A DNA stretch of 64,000 bases, taken from contig CM036658.1 in the NCBI GenBank assembly GCA_020746105.1, positions 30,405,099 through 30,469,098 of the forward strand, given 5' to 3'. The notes below the pieces were generated by a model. That model searched no databases. It was not told the DNA's origin and worked only from the letters and a program-made list of their open reading frames with translations. Position numbers and translations under genes: made by a program. The DNA is from Trogon surrucura (Eukaryota > Chordata > Aves > Trogoniformes > Trogonidae). Shown piece after piece: positions 22,597 to 33,608 of this stretch; positions within the stretch are counted from its first letter, which is position 1; every line of letters starts with the position of its first letter.

Positions 22597-23106
22597 TGTC
22601 CTGGTTTGAGGCAATAAAGGACCATGTGGCCACTTACTCACTCCTCCTCCACCACCATCTCTTTAAGGATAGGTAGGGAAGGAAGAAATTAGATTAAAAA
22701 GTCTCAAGAATTGAGATTAAGACAGGGAGGGTTCATTCACCACTTACGGTCATGGGCAAAAATGAAAACAGACCTGGGGAGAAAGCATAAATTTAATTTA
22801 CCACCACCAGTTATCGACTAGATCAGAGTAGGATAGTGAGAGGAATACTTAAATAAATGCAACTTGATCTTAAATACACTTCTCCCCCCCAACCCTCCCT
22901 ATTTCCCAGCTACCTTCTCCCCCACCATTGGCACAAGGGGAGGTAGGAGGTAGGGATGTGGTTTGATGGACCATTACTCATTGTCCATGACATTCCTTCC
23001 TTCTTGGGGGAAGAGGACTCCTTGTAGGCTTCCCCTGCTGCCACATGGTGATCATCTCAGGAGAGGCAACCCTTTTCCTCCACATGAGTTCCTCCCACCA
23101 GTGTGG
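22597..23106 (-). mobile_element. LTR fossil, ERVL-type, truncated
   Basis: The plus-strand start TGTCCTGGTTTGAGGC at 22597 interrupts the CR1. The following order (polyadenylation-like AATTTATGC in reverse, CTCAAGAATTGAGATTAAGAC, CTTACGGTCATGGGCAAAAATG) parallels the LTRs at 8681 and 17053. The matching sequence fades at about 23100, so the 5' part of the LTR is missing or diverged. Confidence 0.7.
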
Positions 23107-26100
23107 AACTGACCTTGGAGTCAGTTTTAGAGGTCTGTGTGGTAATTTAGACTCACTTATCTGTAACCTTGTATTTCTTACATACTCTGAGGGACTCTTT
23201 CCCTCCTGTTGCCCCAGGTTGCAGAAATCATTTGCCACAGAACACTTCAGAGGTCACCTGCTCTTCAGTCTGAATGAACACACCATTTCTACACACATCT
23301 ATGTGTAGATACACTGAACCCATTAAAACCTTTTCTACATGATATATTTCTAGCTTTTAGCCTCTAAATTGTGGTCATTGATGAAATTTAGTAGCACTCT
23401 TATCACTTCACTATGCAGTCCAGTTAGGATATTGGATAACTGCTCTGGTGTCAGCTGAAACTGTCACAAGTGTTGTCTTCCTTGCTCACCACACTCTTTG
23501 TTTTCAGAGAAGAAAAACAAGAAGAGGGTGTCCATCTGCTACTTCTCTGGGAACTCCAGAGACAACAGAACTGAAATTTCAGTAAGTTGCATATGTCAGG
23601 AGGACTGAGACCCAAGTACTCTCTCACTGAACACTGAGTAGCAGTGGAATGGAAGGAAAGGAGGAAATTGGGAGCTAAACCATCTACAACACTGAGAATT
23701 TTCACAATGTCAAAAGCTTTCTTCTTTTCATCTTCTCACATATGTTACATCTGCTAGAGGGCAATGCAGGTTTCAGGTACACAGGAGCTCTCAAGACTGA
23801 CATGCTGAAATACTTGCTCCAAGGAGTTTTAAATGTAGAATTATTTGTGTAAGTCTTTTAGGCGTAAGTGTACTCTTCTGCAAGAGGCAGGTTAAATAAC
23901 TGTATTAATTGAAAAAAGGCTAGAATTCATACTGCATGTGACATATACCATTTTTTTCCTGGTGAAATTTTTATTTGCAGTTGGAAAAAGATTTAGGAAT
24001 ATTTACCATTTGGAATATGGCTTCTTTTTTTCTGTAATAACACCTGCAAACTGGTGAGAATTTTCCAAGGAAATAAGTATTTTTTCTAGATGTGCACATG
24101 TAAGTTTGGAAGAAGCTTTGTTTATTGCCTCAAGTCTTTGGAAACCACCAAAAAAATTAATTCCTAATTCACTCAGTCTAAGATAAATGTAGTTTGGCTT
24201 CTGACAGTTCTTTAAAATATTTTTACAGCCTCACTGCCTTTTGATAGCAAGAATCACTAACATAAATAAGTCTACTCTTTAAAGTAAAAAAAATACATGG
24301 GAAGGTAGCTGGGAAGAGAACCGTTGAATTTGATCTCACTGGTTGAGAAATCATTACAATAGGCTGATAATTTCAGATTAGGTATGTAAAACCCATTACA
24401 GTTAAAATCAAAATTCTTATTGTCATCTAAACAAGTAGGATGAGAATCATTATCAAGTCTAGGATAAAACCAAAACTGACGAAGAAACAGAATGGGATGG
24501 CAGCTAATGCACATCCTTGTATATTCACTATGATAATTACAGACTGTTAAAGCTCAGTCAGTGATTAAGAAAAGCAAAAGTTAACTCTGTCTGTCTAAAC
24601 TTTATTAAGGTCCAAGACAGCACAGTCTTTTAATCACATGGTTACAGAAGCCATGTGACCTAAAGCTCTACCGCACTCTGTGGCTATTTTCCTACAGTGT
24701 TGTATACATATATATATGTCAAGTCCGAGTGGCTTGGCTTCCTTCCAAAGGGACACATTGTCAGTGGATGGGTTGCAAAACAGTCCAACTGCTGCGGATG
24801 ATGATGAGATAATGACCTTAGGTCACCCATTGGAGTGCACTGTGCCAGACAGCAGAAGCATCCATTTTTGTATTTTTTATGTGAGTTGCACTATACACAG
24901 GCAATGCATATCGCTCAGTGATTTGAAGGACAGATTAAAGCATAGTGTTCTGACCTTAATTGAAGCTACAATTATTAATTTGTTTATATACTTCTGTGTC
25001 ATGTCACACATAGTGTTTATGATGTGAGGGAATGATATAATACTTGTATTGCAGATAAAGATTTCAGTAGCCAAATGGAAAACTGCAAAAAAAAACCCAC
25101 AACAAAAAAATGTTTGGAAGTTTTCTGCCTGATTTTCAGCTGTATTTGAAACACAAACACCTGTTTGGTTTTTATTTGTTGGTTTTTTTTTTTAATTGAA
25201 GAACTCAATATCGTGAAATGCTTTGAACCGTGAAAAGCAGAAGTCCTGATGTCTTCAGTAGCAAAGGTGAATGGACCAATACTCCTCTAATTTATATCAC
25301 AAGAGAACAAATTACATCATCATCAGAAGAGGCATGCATTTAGTGACCACTTATGTTTGTTGTGAAGCAAAGCTTGTGTTACTTGTGTGGAAGCACACAA
25401 ATGATTGGTGTGAATTTGCATATAATCCAGTTATTCAAGCATCATTTAGTCATCTCAGTTACGAAACTTCCATCTCTCTTTTGTGTCACATTTATTTACT
25501 ATGAGCTTCCCAGCCTCTGCAAAAAGCAGGAGATTTTATTGTATTTTCTTTTAATGTATTTTTTTGTTGACTATTTTAAGCTAATAGTAATACTTAAAAC
25601 TCCCCAGAATGTAATCATAATGACTGCATCTATCAGCAGGACTTGAGCTTTTAGCTGCCTGTCGTTTGAACTAGGAGGAGAAATTTTAATCATATCTGAC
25701 AGTCACCCACTATTCCTTTCTATTGCTTTTGCTTTAATGAAAATTATTTTTTCCTTTACATATCGTCTGCATAACTAAGGTGGTAATGGTTGAAGTAATT
25801 CAGAGTACATGAAAAATACATTTCCTGCTGTGAAGTTTAATGCTATCTTCTAGCCAAAGAAAATGGGAAAAAAACATTATACGAATTGTTCAGTTTAGTC
25901 ATCTGTTAGTAATGTGAGAAAATTTCCCAGGTGCTCTGTAGCAAAAATATTTTTATATATACAGGCCAGTCAAATGGACAAGCTATGAAAGACTGGAACA
26001 TACTTGGTTTTTCTGTGTGCACTAGATTTACACATGGTGGTTACCATTAGGTCTCATGAGCAGTTTGAGCAAACCCAGCAGATTAAACTCGCCTATTTTA

Positions 26101-27713
26101 GGACATTGCCTACCTCTAAGCAAATGCAAACTGGGATATTTTATAGACTTGTCCTTAGGAAAGTGTCAAGCAGATTTTTCCAGAGGGCAGTAGAAGCATT
26201 TCACTGACATTAAAAGAAACAAAGCAGCCCCAAACCTGCTCCTTGTGGAAGAATGGAGCACTTTGTGAATGAAATGAGGTGTAGGATATTACTTTTTCCT
26301 CGTCACTATATCTAGTTACAATTGTATTTCTATCCTATTTCTGTTACACAGATAGAATCCCATAGTTGTTCTTCATTGTAACTACATTATACTTTCTATA
26401 CTTCATTGTGTTTCTTCTAGGTAAAATGGAAAGAGCCTAATTTAAACCCTGACTAAATTAGTGTTAGGGAGTCTTTGCAGCAGCTTCAGAGGTTGCTTTG
26501 TATCAGTACTATGCAAATTTAAGTATATTCTGGTTTAGAATAAAAATGAAAATTTTAGATTTCAACCTATCCTGAAAGTATTTGACTTAGCTGTGATTTT
26601 TCTCAATATTTTCTGTTTTATCATATATCTTATTTATTTTATTAAAGTAATTACCAATTAAAAGAATGCTGGAGAAAGAGCCTAAAAGGCCATCATAACT
26701 CAAAGTTCACTATTTCTATCAGAAAAATTAGCAGTTGAGCTGTGCTATACTCTGCAAGAATCTTAAATGATTGTTTTGGGATTTAATTTGTGTGAAGTAT
26801 TTCTGTTTATATTGGTGGAATTCAGATTCTGAATGGTTGTTTCTGTTGCGCTGAGCTATACCATCTTGCAGTCTTCATCGACTGTTAAAAAAAAACTAAC
26901 CAAAGCAAAATAAAAATTAAATGTGTAGTGATTTGACTTGTGGCAGCCAAGCTGGAAAGACAGAACTTATTTAAAAAAAAAAAAAAGTATTAGCCAGATG
27001 ATTCTTCTATTGCTCACAGTATTCTTATCACTCTCTGTTAAAAAATAGGGCTTATTCTTGCAGTATGGTCCACTCCAATTTACCTGAACCTCTCTGCTTC
27101 ACTGAAGCTAAAGCAGACTAGAAAAAAAATGTTTTTAAAGCTGGAAGTGCAGGACAAGAAGTTTCCAGTCCTGGAGTGCCATTGTGTTTGAATTCTTAGC
27201 CCGGATTTTGCTAAGGAGGGGAGCAGCTTTTGTTGAAAATCTTAATTCAGTTTCTGAGCTTCCTGGATTGCCTTAATTGTTTCGTACTTGCAATGCTTTA
27301 TCAGAAATGTTTTGAAAGACATGTGGTTCTGTAAAGAGACCTATGTGCTGACTTTGGACAGCAGAGCTGATATTTGTTTGAATCCATTTGCTTTGTTTTT
27401 TGTAAAAACATAACTTCATTAATGCCTGGGGCCTCCAGCTTCTGAAATATCTGCTTTGAACAAGCCAGTGACATGTAAGAGCAGTTTGTGATTGGTGTTC
27501 TCATTACAACTCAGAGAAGAATCCCTGAAAAGATTTCATTGCTATGATGGGCATCTCTATAGATATTCTGTCTCCTTACAGAAGATTGTTAATCCAGAGA
27601 AACCTCTGAAACGATAGCATTCAAACAAGAGCCAGGGTAAATTTGCTTTGACATAATTATTTTGCAGGTGCCTCATCTAGGATAGCAACATCACCTCTAG
27701 GTTAATTAGTTAG
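23107..27713. other. unique AT-rich sequence, no gene seen
   Basis: There is no recognisable exon or repeat in 4.6 kb. A perfect 8-bp inverted repeat with a 9-base loop (TCACATGG/CCATGTGA) lies at 24634-24658, and the surrounding 24560-25030 is less AT-rich than its neighbours. A 15-A run lies near 26970. Frames of 97 and 115 codons at 25353-25646 and 24680-25027 have no known motif. Confidence 0.5.
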
Positions 27714-28292
27714 TGTCACTTCCCAATGTTGGATGGAGTTTTCCTTTTCTTGGATTATGATCCCAGTAGTAAAATTAAGGCACAAATGAGGTCAGATGTT
27801 ATACAAGCATAAAGCCTTTAATTAAATGAACGGAAGAATCATTTTATTGAAGAAGTGATAGGACAAAAGAGAAATAAAGATAGAAAAAGTGAAGCGTGTC
27901 GTGGAGACATTCACAAAAGATAGTCACCACCATGGATCCATGGCAACATCCCATTGATCCTTGCTGCAGTTCAGTCGGTGGAGGGAAAAGTTCCAAAACA
28001 GGCTTAATGTCTGGCCCCTTTTAAATGTTCTCTGGGCAGTTTCCAAGAACTCATTAGCGTATTCCCTGGAGCACTTTTTCGTAATACACACCCCCTGCTT
28101 GGCCACAGGGCACATGCTCATTTCATGGTGGTTGCCAGGGGCAGGGTCTTCAGTGCTCTCCAAAGTCTTCCTCAGCCTGTCCCTTTGATGATCTTTTCCA
28201 CCCTTCCCATACAGAGCACAGTCCAGGTTCCCCGGCTGGACTCTCAGCCTGGCCTGGCTGGGTTTGCCAAGAAGAACTTGCAGTTCCCATTT
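27714..28292 (-). mobile_element. LTR fossil, same broad family as the LTR at 45044
   Basis: The stretch shares the order GATCCCAGTAG..AATTAAGGCACAAATGAGGTCAGATG, AAAGCCTTTAATT, GGACAAAAGAGAAATAAAGATAGAAAAAGTGAAG and CACCACCATGGATCCA with the LTR at 45044-45854. It starts on the plus strand near TGTCACTTCCC. A CR1 abuts its right side, so the LTR start is not seen cleanly and no target duplication could be assigned. The family assignment below superfamily level is open. Confidence 0.65.
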
Positions 28293-29579
28293 CATAGAAT
28301 CATAGAATCATAGAATGTTAGGGATTGGAAGGGACTTCGAAAGATCATCAAGCCCAATCCCCCTGCCAGAGCAGGAATGCCTAGACTATGCCACACAGGA
28401 ACGTGTCCAGGCAGGTCTTGAATGTCTCCAGAGAAGGAGACTCCACAACCTCTCTGGGCAGCCTGTTCCAGGGCTCCGTCACCCTCACTGAGAAGAAGTT
28501 TCTTCTCGAGTTTAAGCGGAACCTCTTATGTTCCAGTTTCAGCCCATTACCCCTTGTCCTATCAGTGGTTGTCACCAAGAAGAGCCTGGCTCCATCCTCG
28601 TGACACTCACCCTTGATATATTTGTAAACATTAATGAGGTCACCCCTCAGCCTCCTCTTCTCCAGACTAAAGAGCCCCAGCTCCCTCAGTCTTTTCTCAT
28701 AAGGGAGATGCTCCACTCCCTTCATCATCCTAGTTGCCCTGTGCTGGACTCTCTCCAGCAGTTCCCTGTCTTTCTTGAACTGAGGAGCCCAGAACTGGAC
28801 ACAATATTCCAGATGGGGTCTCACCAGGGCAGAGTAGAGGGGAAGGAGAACCTCTCTCGACCTACTAACCACCCCCCTTCTAATACACCCCAGGATGCCA
28901 TTGGCCTTCCTGGCCACAAGGGCACAGTGCTGGCTCATGGTCATCCTGCTGTCCACCAAGACTCCCAGGTCCCTTTCCCCTACACTACTCTCTAATAAGT
29001 CATTCCCCAACTTATACTGGAACCTGGGGTTGTTCGTACCCAGATGCAAGACTCTACATTTACCCTTGTTATATTTCATTAAATTTTTCCCCGCCCAACG
29101 CTCCAGCCTGTCCAGGTCTCACTGAATGGCAGCACAGCCTTCTGGTGTGTCAGCCACTCCTCCCAGGTTGGTGCCATCAGCAAACTTGCTGATAGTACTC
29201 TCTAGTCCCTCATCCAAGTCATCGATGAATATATTGAATAATACTGGTCCCAGTACCGACCCTTGAGGGACTCCACTGGATACAGGCCTCCAACCAGACT
29301 CCGCCCCATTGACCACAACTCTTTGGCTTCTTCCCCTCAGCCAGTTCACAGTCCACCTCACTACCCGAGAGTCTAGACCACACTTCCTCAGTTTAGCAGC
29401 AAGGATGCTGTGGGAGACTGTGTCAAATGCTTTACTGAAGTCAAGGTAGACCACATCCACCGCTCTGCCATCATCTATCCACCTTGTTATATCCTCATAA
29501 AAGTCTATGAGGTTAGTCAAGCACGACTTCCCTTTGGTGAAGCCATGTTGACTGTCTCTAATGACCCTCTTATCCTTGA
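28293..29579 (-). mobile_element. CR1: Young CR1 LINE, RT and C-terminal half
   Basis: The copy has three tail units at 28293-28316, then 3' UTR and ORF2 reading leftward. The C-terminal frame is open for 232 codons (28381-29079). The RT part (29119-29520) contains [30 protein letters not shown] and [11 protein letters not shown]. The two parts belong to one frame, interrupted by a single TGA at 29119-29121 where the copy at 41.6 kb has CGA, a CpG-type change. The element is truncated at about 29579 within RT. By eye it is nearly identical to 41643-42930. It carries the TEPW and CGIV variants shared with the copy at 58.5 kb. The catalytic motif reads FADG, not FADD. Confidence 0.95.
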
Positions 29580-32254
29580 TATTTCCTCCAATCCTCGCTG
29601 GTTGCTAGGCAAAACTTCTCATCACTATCTGCTTCACTACCATGCAGGTGATGTTGAGACATACATTGAATTAAAAAGTAGTTTCTGTGCCTCACAGTTA
29701 GCACAAAGAAAAAACTTACTTTTTTTTTCCCACCTGCTGTGCTGTTAACTAATTTCTTAAGAGTTATGCAGACTTTTGCTTAGTCAAGCCATTGGCACAT
29801 TTCTTATGTTCTTTAGGTCTTTATTTTTTGTTTAAAGCTACTGTGTGCTATGATTTCTTTTTTCAACCCATAAAATCAGTAATGTTACTGACATTGTTTT
29901 TTGGCTCAATTTAGTCAAATTTATTCATTTAAATTATTGTATTGACAACATATATCAGCTCAATGAAGGCTGCTACTGCATTTAACTGTTCCTGTCAAAG
30001 TAATTCATATTCACCAAAGTTGATTTCAGTGAGAACAAAATTGAACCACACCTTAATAAAAATCAAGATTTTTATTTATCTTCTACCATATGTGTTGAAG
30101 CAGGAATGAAAATACTATTCTGTCATAGGAAGAAGCTAAGAAAACTGCACATTTATTTTTTGAGAATGGACAAACAGGTTGGTATTGGAGAGACCTGTAG
30201 GAATTACCGGAGAATTCTAAATTAATCTTCAGACATATTTATTGTAAGACTGTGGTGAAATTCCCACCATTTTGAAGTCCATCACACTAACTGTGCAGTC
30301 AAGGTAGGCCAACACTTCTTTTTTTGTCAGACACATTGTTATGCACCAAGCCCTTTGTGTAGTTCTATGCACTGTCTTCATGAGTAACTAATAAGGAAAT
30401 TACTGTTTTAACAAATATATGTATCTTCTGTAAAGCGCAGAGTAGACATTTGAGGTATGCAGTAACATCTCCAGACTTTACATTCATTTTAAAAGATATT
30501 TTTAACAAATGTAATCAGTGCAAATTACCATCAGATTGCTTAGTACCAAAAGTCCAATAAATGTAAAATAAGATATTAACTTGAAGTGAAAAGCAAGTGT
30601 TAAATTCTGTAAAACAACACAGTTCATACTGCAGTGGTTATGAATCAGATGGCGTATTTCAGTGATCTGAGCTTTATGATGACTGAAAGTTATTTCAGTG
30701 CTTTAAGATCTGTGGGTGTCTGAGATGATTCAATCAGCTGTGACATGATTTGTAAAAATTAGAGCAGTTCAAAGAATATATAGCCACTTCCTGAAGCTCA
30801 TCCACGGAGGTTACTAGGTGTGTTTCCCTTTTCAGAAATGCAAAAAAAATGTTAATGGAGTGAAATTATAAAAAAAAAATTTTTTCATGCAAAAAAAGGA
30901 AATATACTGCATTGGGATGAAGAAAAGACTAAAGTTTTCACAGACAGACAGTATACATAAAAATAATTTGCTTCTTTCACCTCTATGAGCATAATTTTTT
31001 CTCCTAACGAGACAAGATTCATAGGTCAAAAAAGCTGCAGTATATCCGAAAAATAGACTGAGCTGTTCCCTAAACAAGTAATAGTGTAGTCAGTTTATGA
31101 TGAATAAAAACTCCAAAACAATCACGTAAGATCCCACAGGTGACTGAGTGAGTGTCTCACTGCATCCTGAATGCAGAAATAAAGATATTGTGACAAATAT
31201 TTGCAGTTGCCTTCATCACATGATAGTAGTTGAAAAGAAATTGCAGATAGGCTGATCTATTAAAACTGACTGAAAAAGAGCCTTGTCCTGTCTCAAGGTT
31301 TGTAAAAGAATGTGGTTGGCACAACAGTTTCTCTGTGTGCCAGTTTAGGTAAGGCAAAGAGAAATGAGGTTTTGCAAGCATTTATGGTTTGACAGCTCAC
31401 AGCAACATTGAATTTGCAGGATTTTGGTAAGAACAGCAAGTTTTACTGAACTATTTCTTGAAATAGCACTATTGGTGACACCTCAGTATAGTGCTGAGAT
31501 CTTACAAATTTTAGGCACCAGTCCACACATAACCGCAGACTCAGGAAGCACTTTCTAGGTCCCTAGTGTTGGGGCAGCACCCTAGAAACACAGTGATTTG
31601 GGTTTTTTTTAATCATACAGTGATTACTTTAGTAAAAAGTGTGAGGTTACACAAACTGCTAATTTCTTATTAAATCAACTTGCTTGACATGAGTGTCTAT
31701 ACATTTACGGTTTACGGGCGTTTCATGAGCAACACCGTGTTTTAGCCACCAAATCAATTACTGAATAGTCAAAGAATTCCAGATTCGATCTTAATGACAA
31801 TTTTAGGCCTTGTAAAGAATGATAGGGGTAAACTGAGGCTCAGGATACAGGAAAAAATGCAAGTTTGATGCTTCCACTTTCATAGCGCACATATAATAAA
31901 AGTAAATGAATGGTTTATATTCTTTTACAGACTTTCAGTTCTCTATTACTAGCATAATTACTTAAACTCATCGTTCTGGAGTGCTGGTTGCCAAGCCATG
32001 GTTCAATAACTCGTTAAAACAACTCTCTGTGTAACCATATCAATAGTATTAGCAGATAGGGTTTTTTTTTCAGTCAAAACACTAATTATAAAGTCATAGC
32101 AGACCACAGTTCATTTTGTGAAATGACAGGAGTTATTGATTTGAAATGCTTGATTTAACTTAACTTTAAATATTACTGAGTATATACTGTGGAGTATCTG
32201 TCTCATCTGGCTTTTGTACAGTTAACTGAGTACATAAACTGTGAACTTATTCTG
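29580..32254. other. unique AT-rich sequence, nothing recognised
   Basis: No exon-like frame or repeat family was recognised. Small minus frames of 74-81 codons at 30832-31077 and 31157-31381 are hydrophobic or low-complexity. Confidence 0.5.
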
Positions 32255-33608
32255 TCTGTGTGACCTCAGTGCTGGGGAAGTTTATGGAGCAGATCATCTT
32301 GAGTATCGTCACACGGCATGTACAGGACAGCCAGATGATCAGACCCAGTCAGCATGGGTTTAGGGAAGGCAGGTCCTGCCTGACTAACCCAATCACCTTC
32401 TATAACGAGGGGACCTGCTTACTGGATAAGGGAGAGGCTGTGCGTGTTGTCTGCCTGGACTTTACGAAAGTCTTTGATCTGTTTCCCACAGCATTCTTCT
32501 GGAGAGACTGGCTGCTCAAGGCTTGAACAGACATACACTTAGCCACTTAGCTGGGGAGATAACTCATTGTAAGGCTGGGCTCAAAGGCTGGGCCCAAAGA
32601 GTGGCAGTGAGTTAAATCCAGTTGGCAGCTGGTCACAAGCGGTGTTCCCCAGGGCTCAGGATTAAGGCCAGCTCTGCTTAGTATCTTTATCAATAATCTG
32701 GACCAGGGAATCGTGTGCACTCTCAGTACATTTGCAGATGACTCCAAGTTGGGGAGAAATGCTGATCTGCTTGAGGGTAGGAAGGCTCTGGAGATAGATC
32801 TAGACAGACTGGATCAATGGACTGAGGTCAGTTGTATGAGGCTCAGCAAGGCTCAATGTGGGGTCCTGCCCGTGGGTCACAACAACCCCAGGCAAAGCTA
32901 CAGGCTTAGGTGAGAGTGACTGGAAAGCTGCCAAGTGGAAAAGGATCTGAGGGTGTTGTTCAACAGGCGGCTGAACACGAGTCATTGTTCTGCCCAGGTG
33001 GCCAAGAAGGCCAACGGAATCCTAGCCTGTATGACGATTAGTGATTGTTCACTTGTACTCAGCACTGGGGAATCCACACCTTGGGTACTGTACTCAGTTT
33101 TGAGCCCCACACTCCAAGAAAGACATTGAGGTGCTGGAGCAGGTCCAAAGAAGGGCAAAGAAGCTGGTGGAGTGTTTAGAGCTCAAGTATTATGAGGAGT
33201 AGCTGAGAGATCTGGCAATGTTTAGCCTGGAGAAACAGACATTCAGCACAGAATTTATTCCTGTCTACAGATACCTGAAAGGAGGTTGTGGTGAGGTGGG
33301 GGTCAGTCTCTACTCCCAAGTAACAGGTGATAAGACAAGAGGAAATGGCCTTAAGTTGCACAAGCAGAAGTTTATGTCAGACATTAGGAAATATTTTTTC
33401 ACAGAAATGGTTCTTAAACATTGGGACAGGCTGCTCAGGGAAGTGGTTGAGTCACCATCCCTGGAGATATTTAAAAGATGAGTAGATGTGGTGCTTAGGG
33501 ACACGATTTAGACATGGGCATGGCATTCGTAAGTTAACAGTTGGACTCCATGATTTTAAAGGTCTTTTCCAAATAAAACAACTCTATATTTCTATGATCC
33601 TATGACTC
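32255..33608 (+). mobile_element. CR1: CR1 LINE, RT to 3' end, broken
   Basis: The copy starts at TGACCTCAGTGCTGGGGAAG inside RT (LTSVLGKFMEQIILSIV) and continues with SQHGFREGRSCLTN, a degraded DFTKVFD motif, and an intact catalytic FADDSKLG near 32730-32760. The C-terminal region follows ([17 protein letters not shown], 33218-33481), then a 3' UTR and tail at about 33580-33606. ORF2 is split over at least four frames. It shares 3' UTR features (GTGCTTAGGGACACGATTTAG) with the fragment at 59819. Confidence 0.93.

Noticed and set aside
24680-25027. 115-codon plus frame
   Set aside because: Composition is typical of non-coding AT-rich DNA. I could not recognise a domain, though the interval is listed as a possible conserved element.
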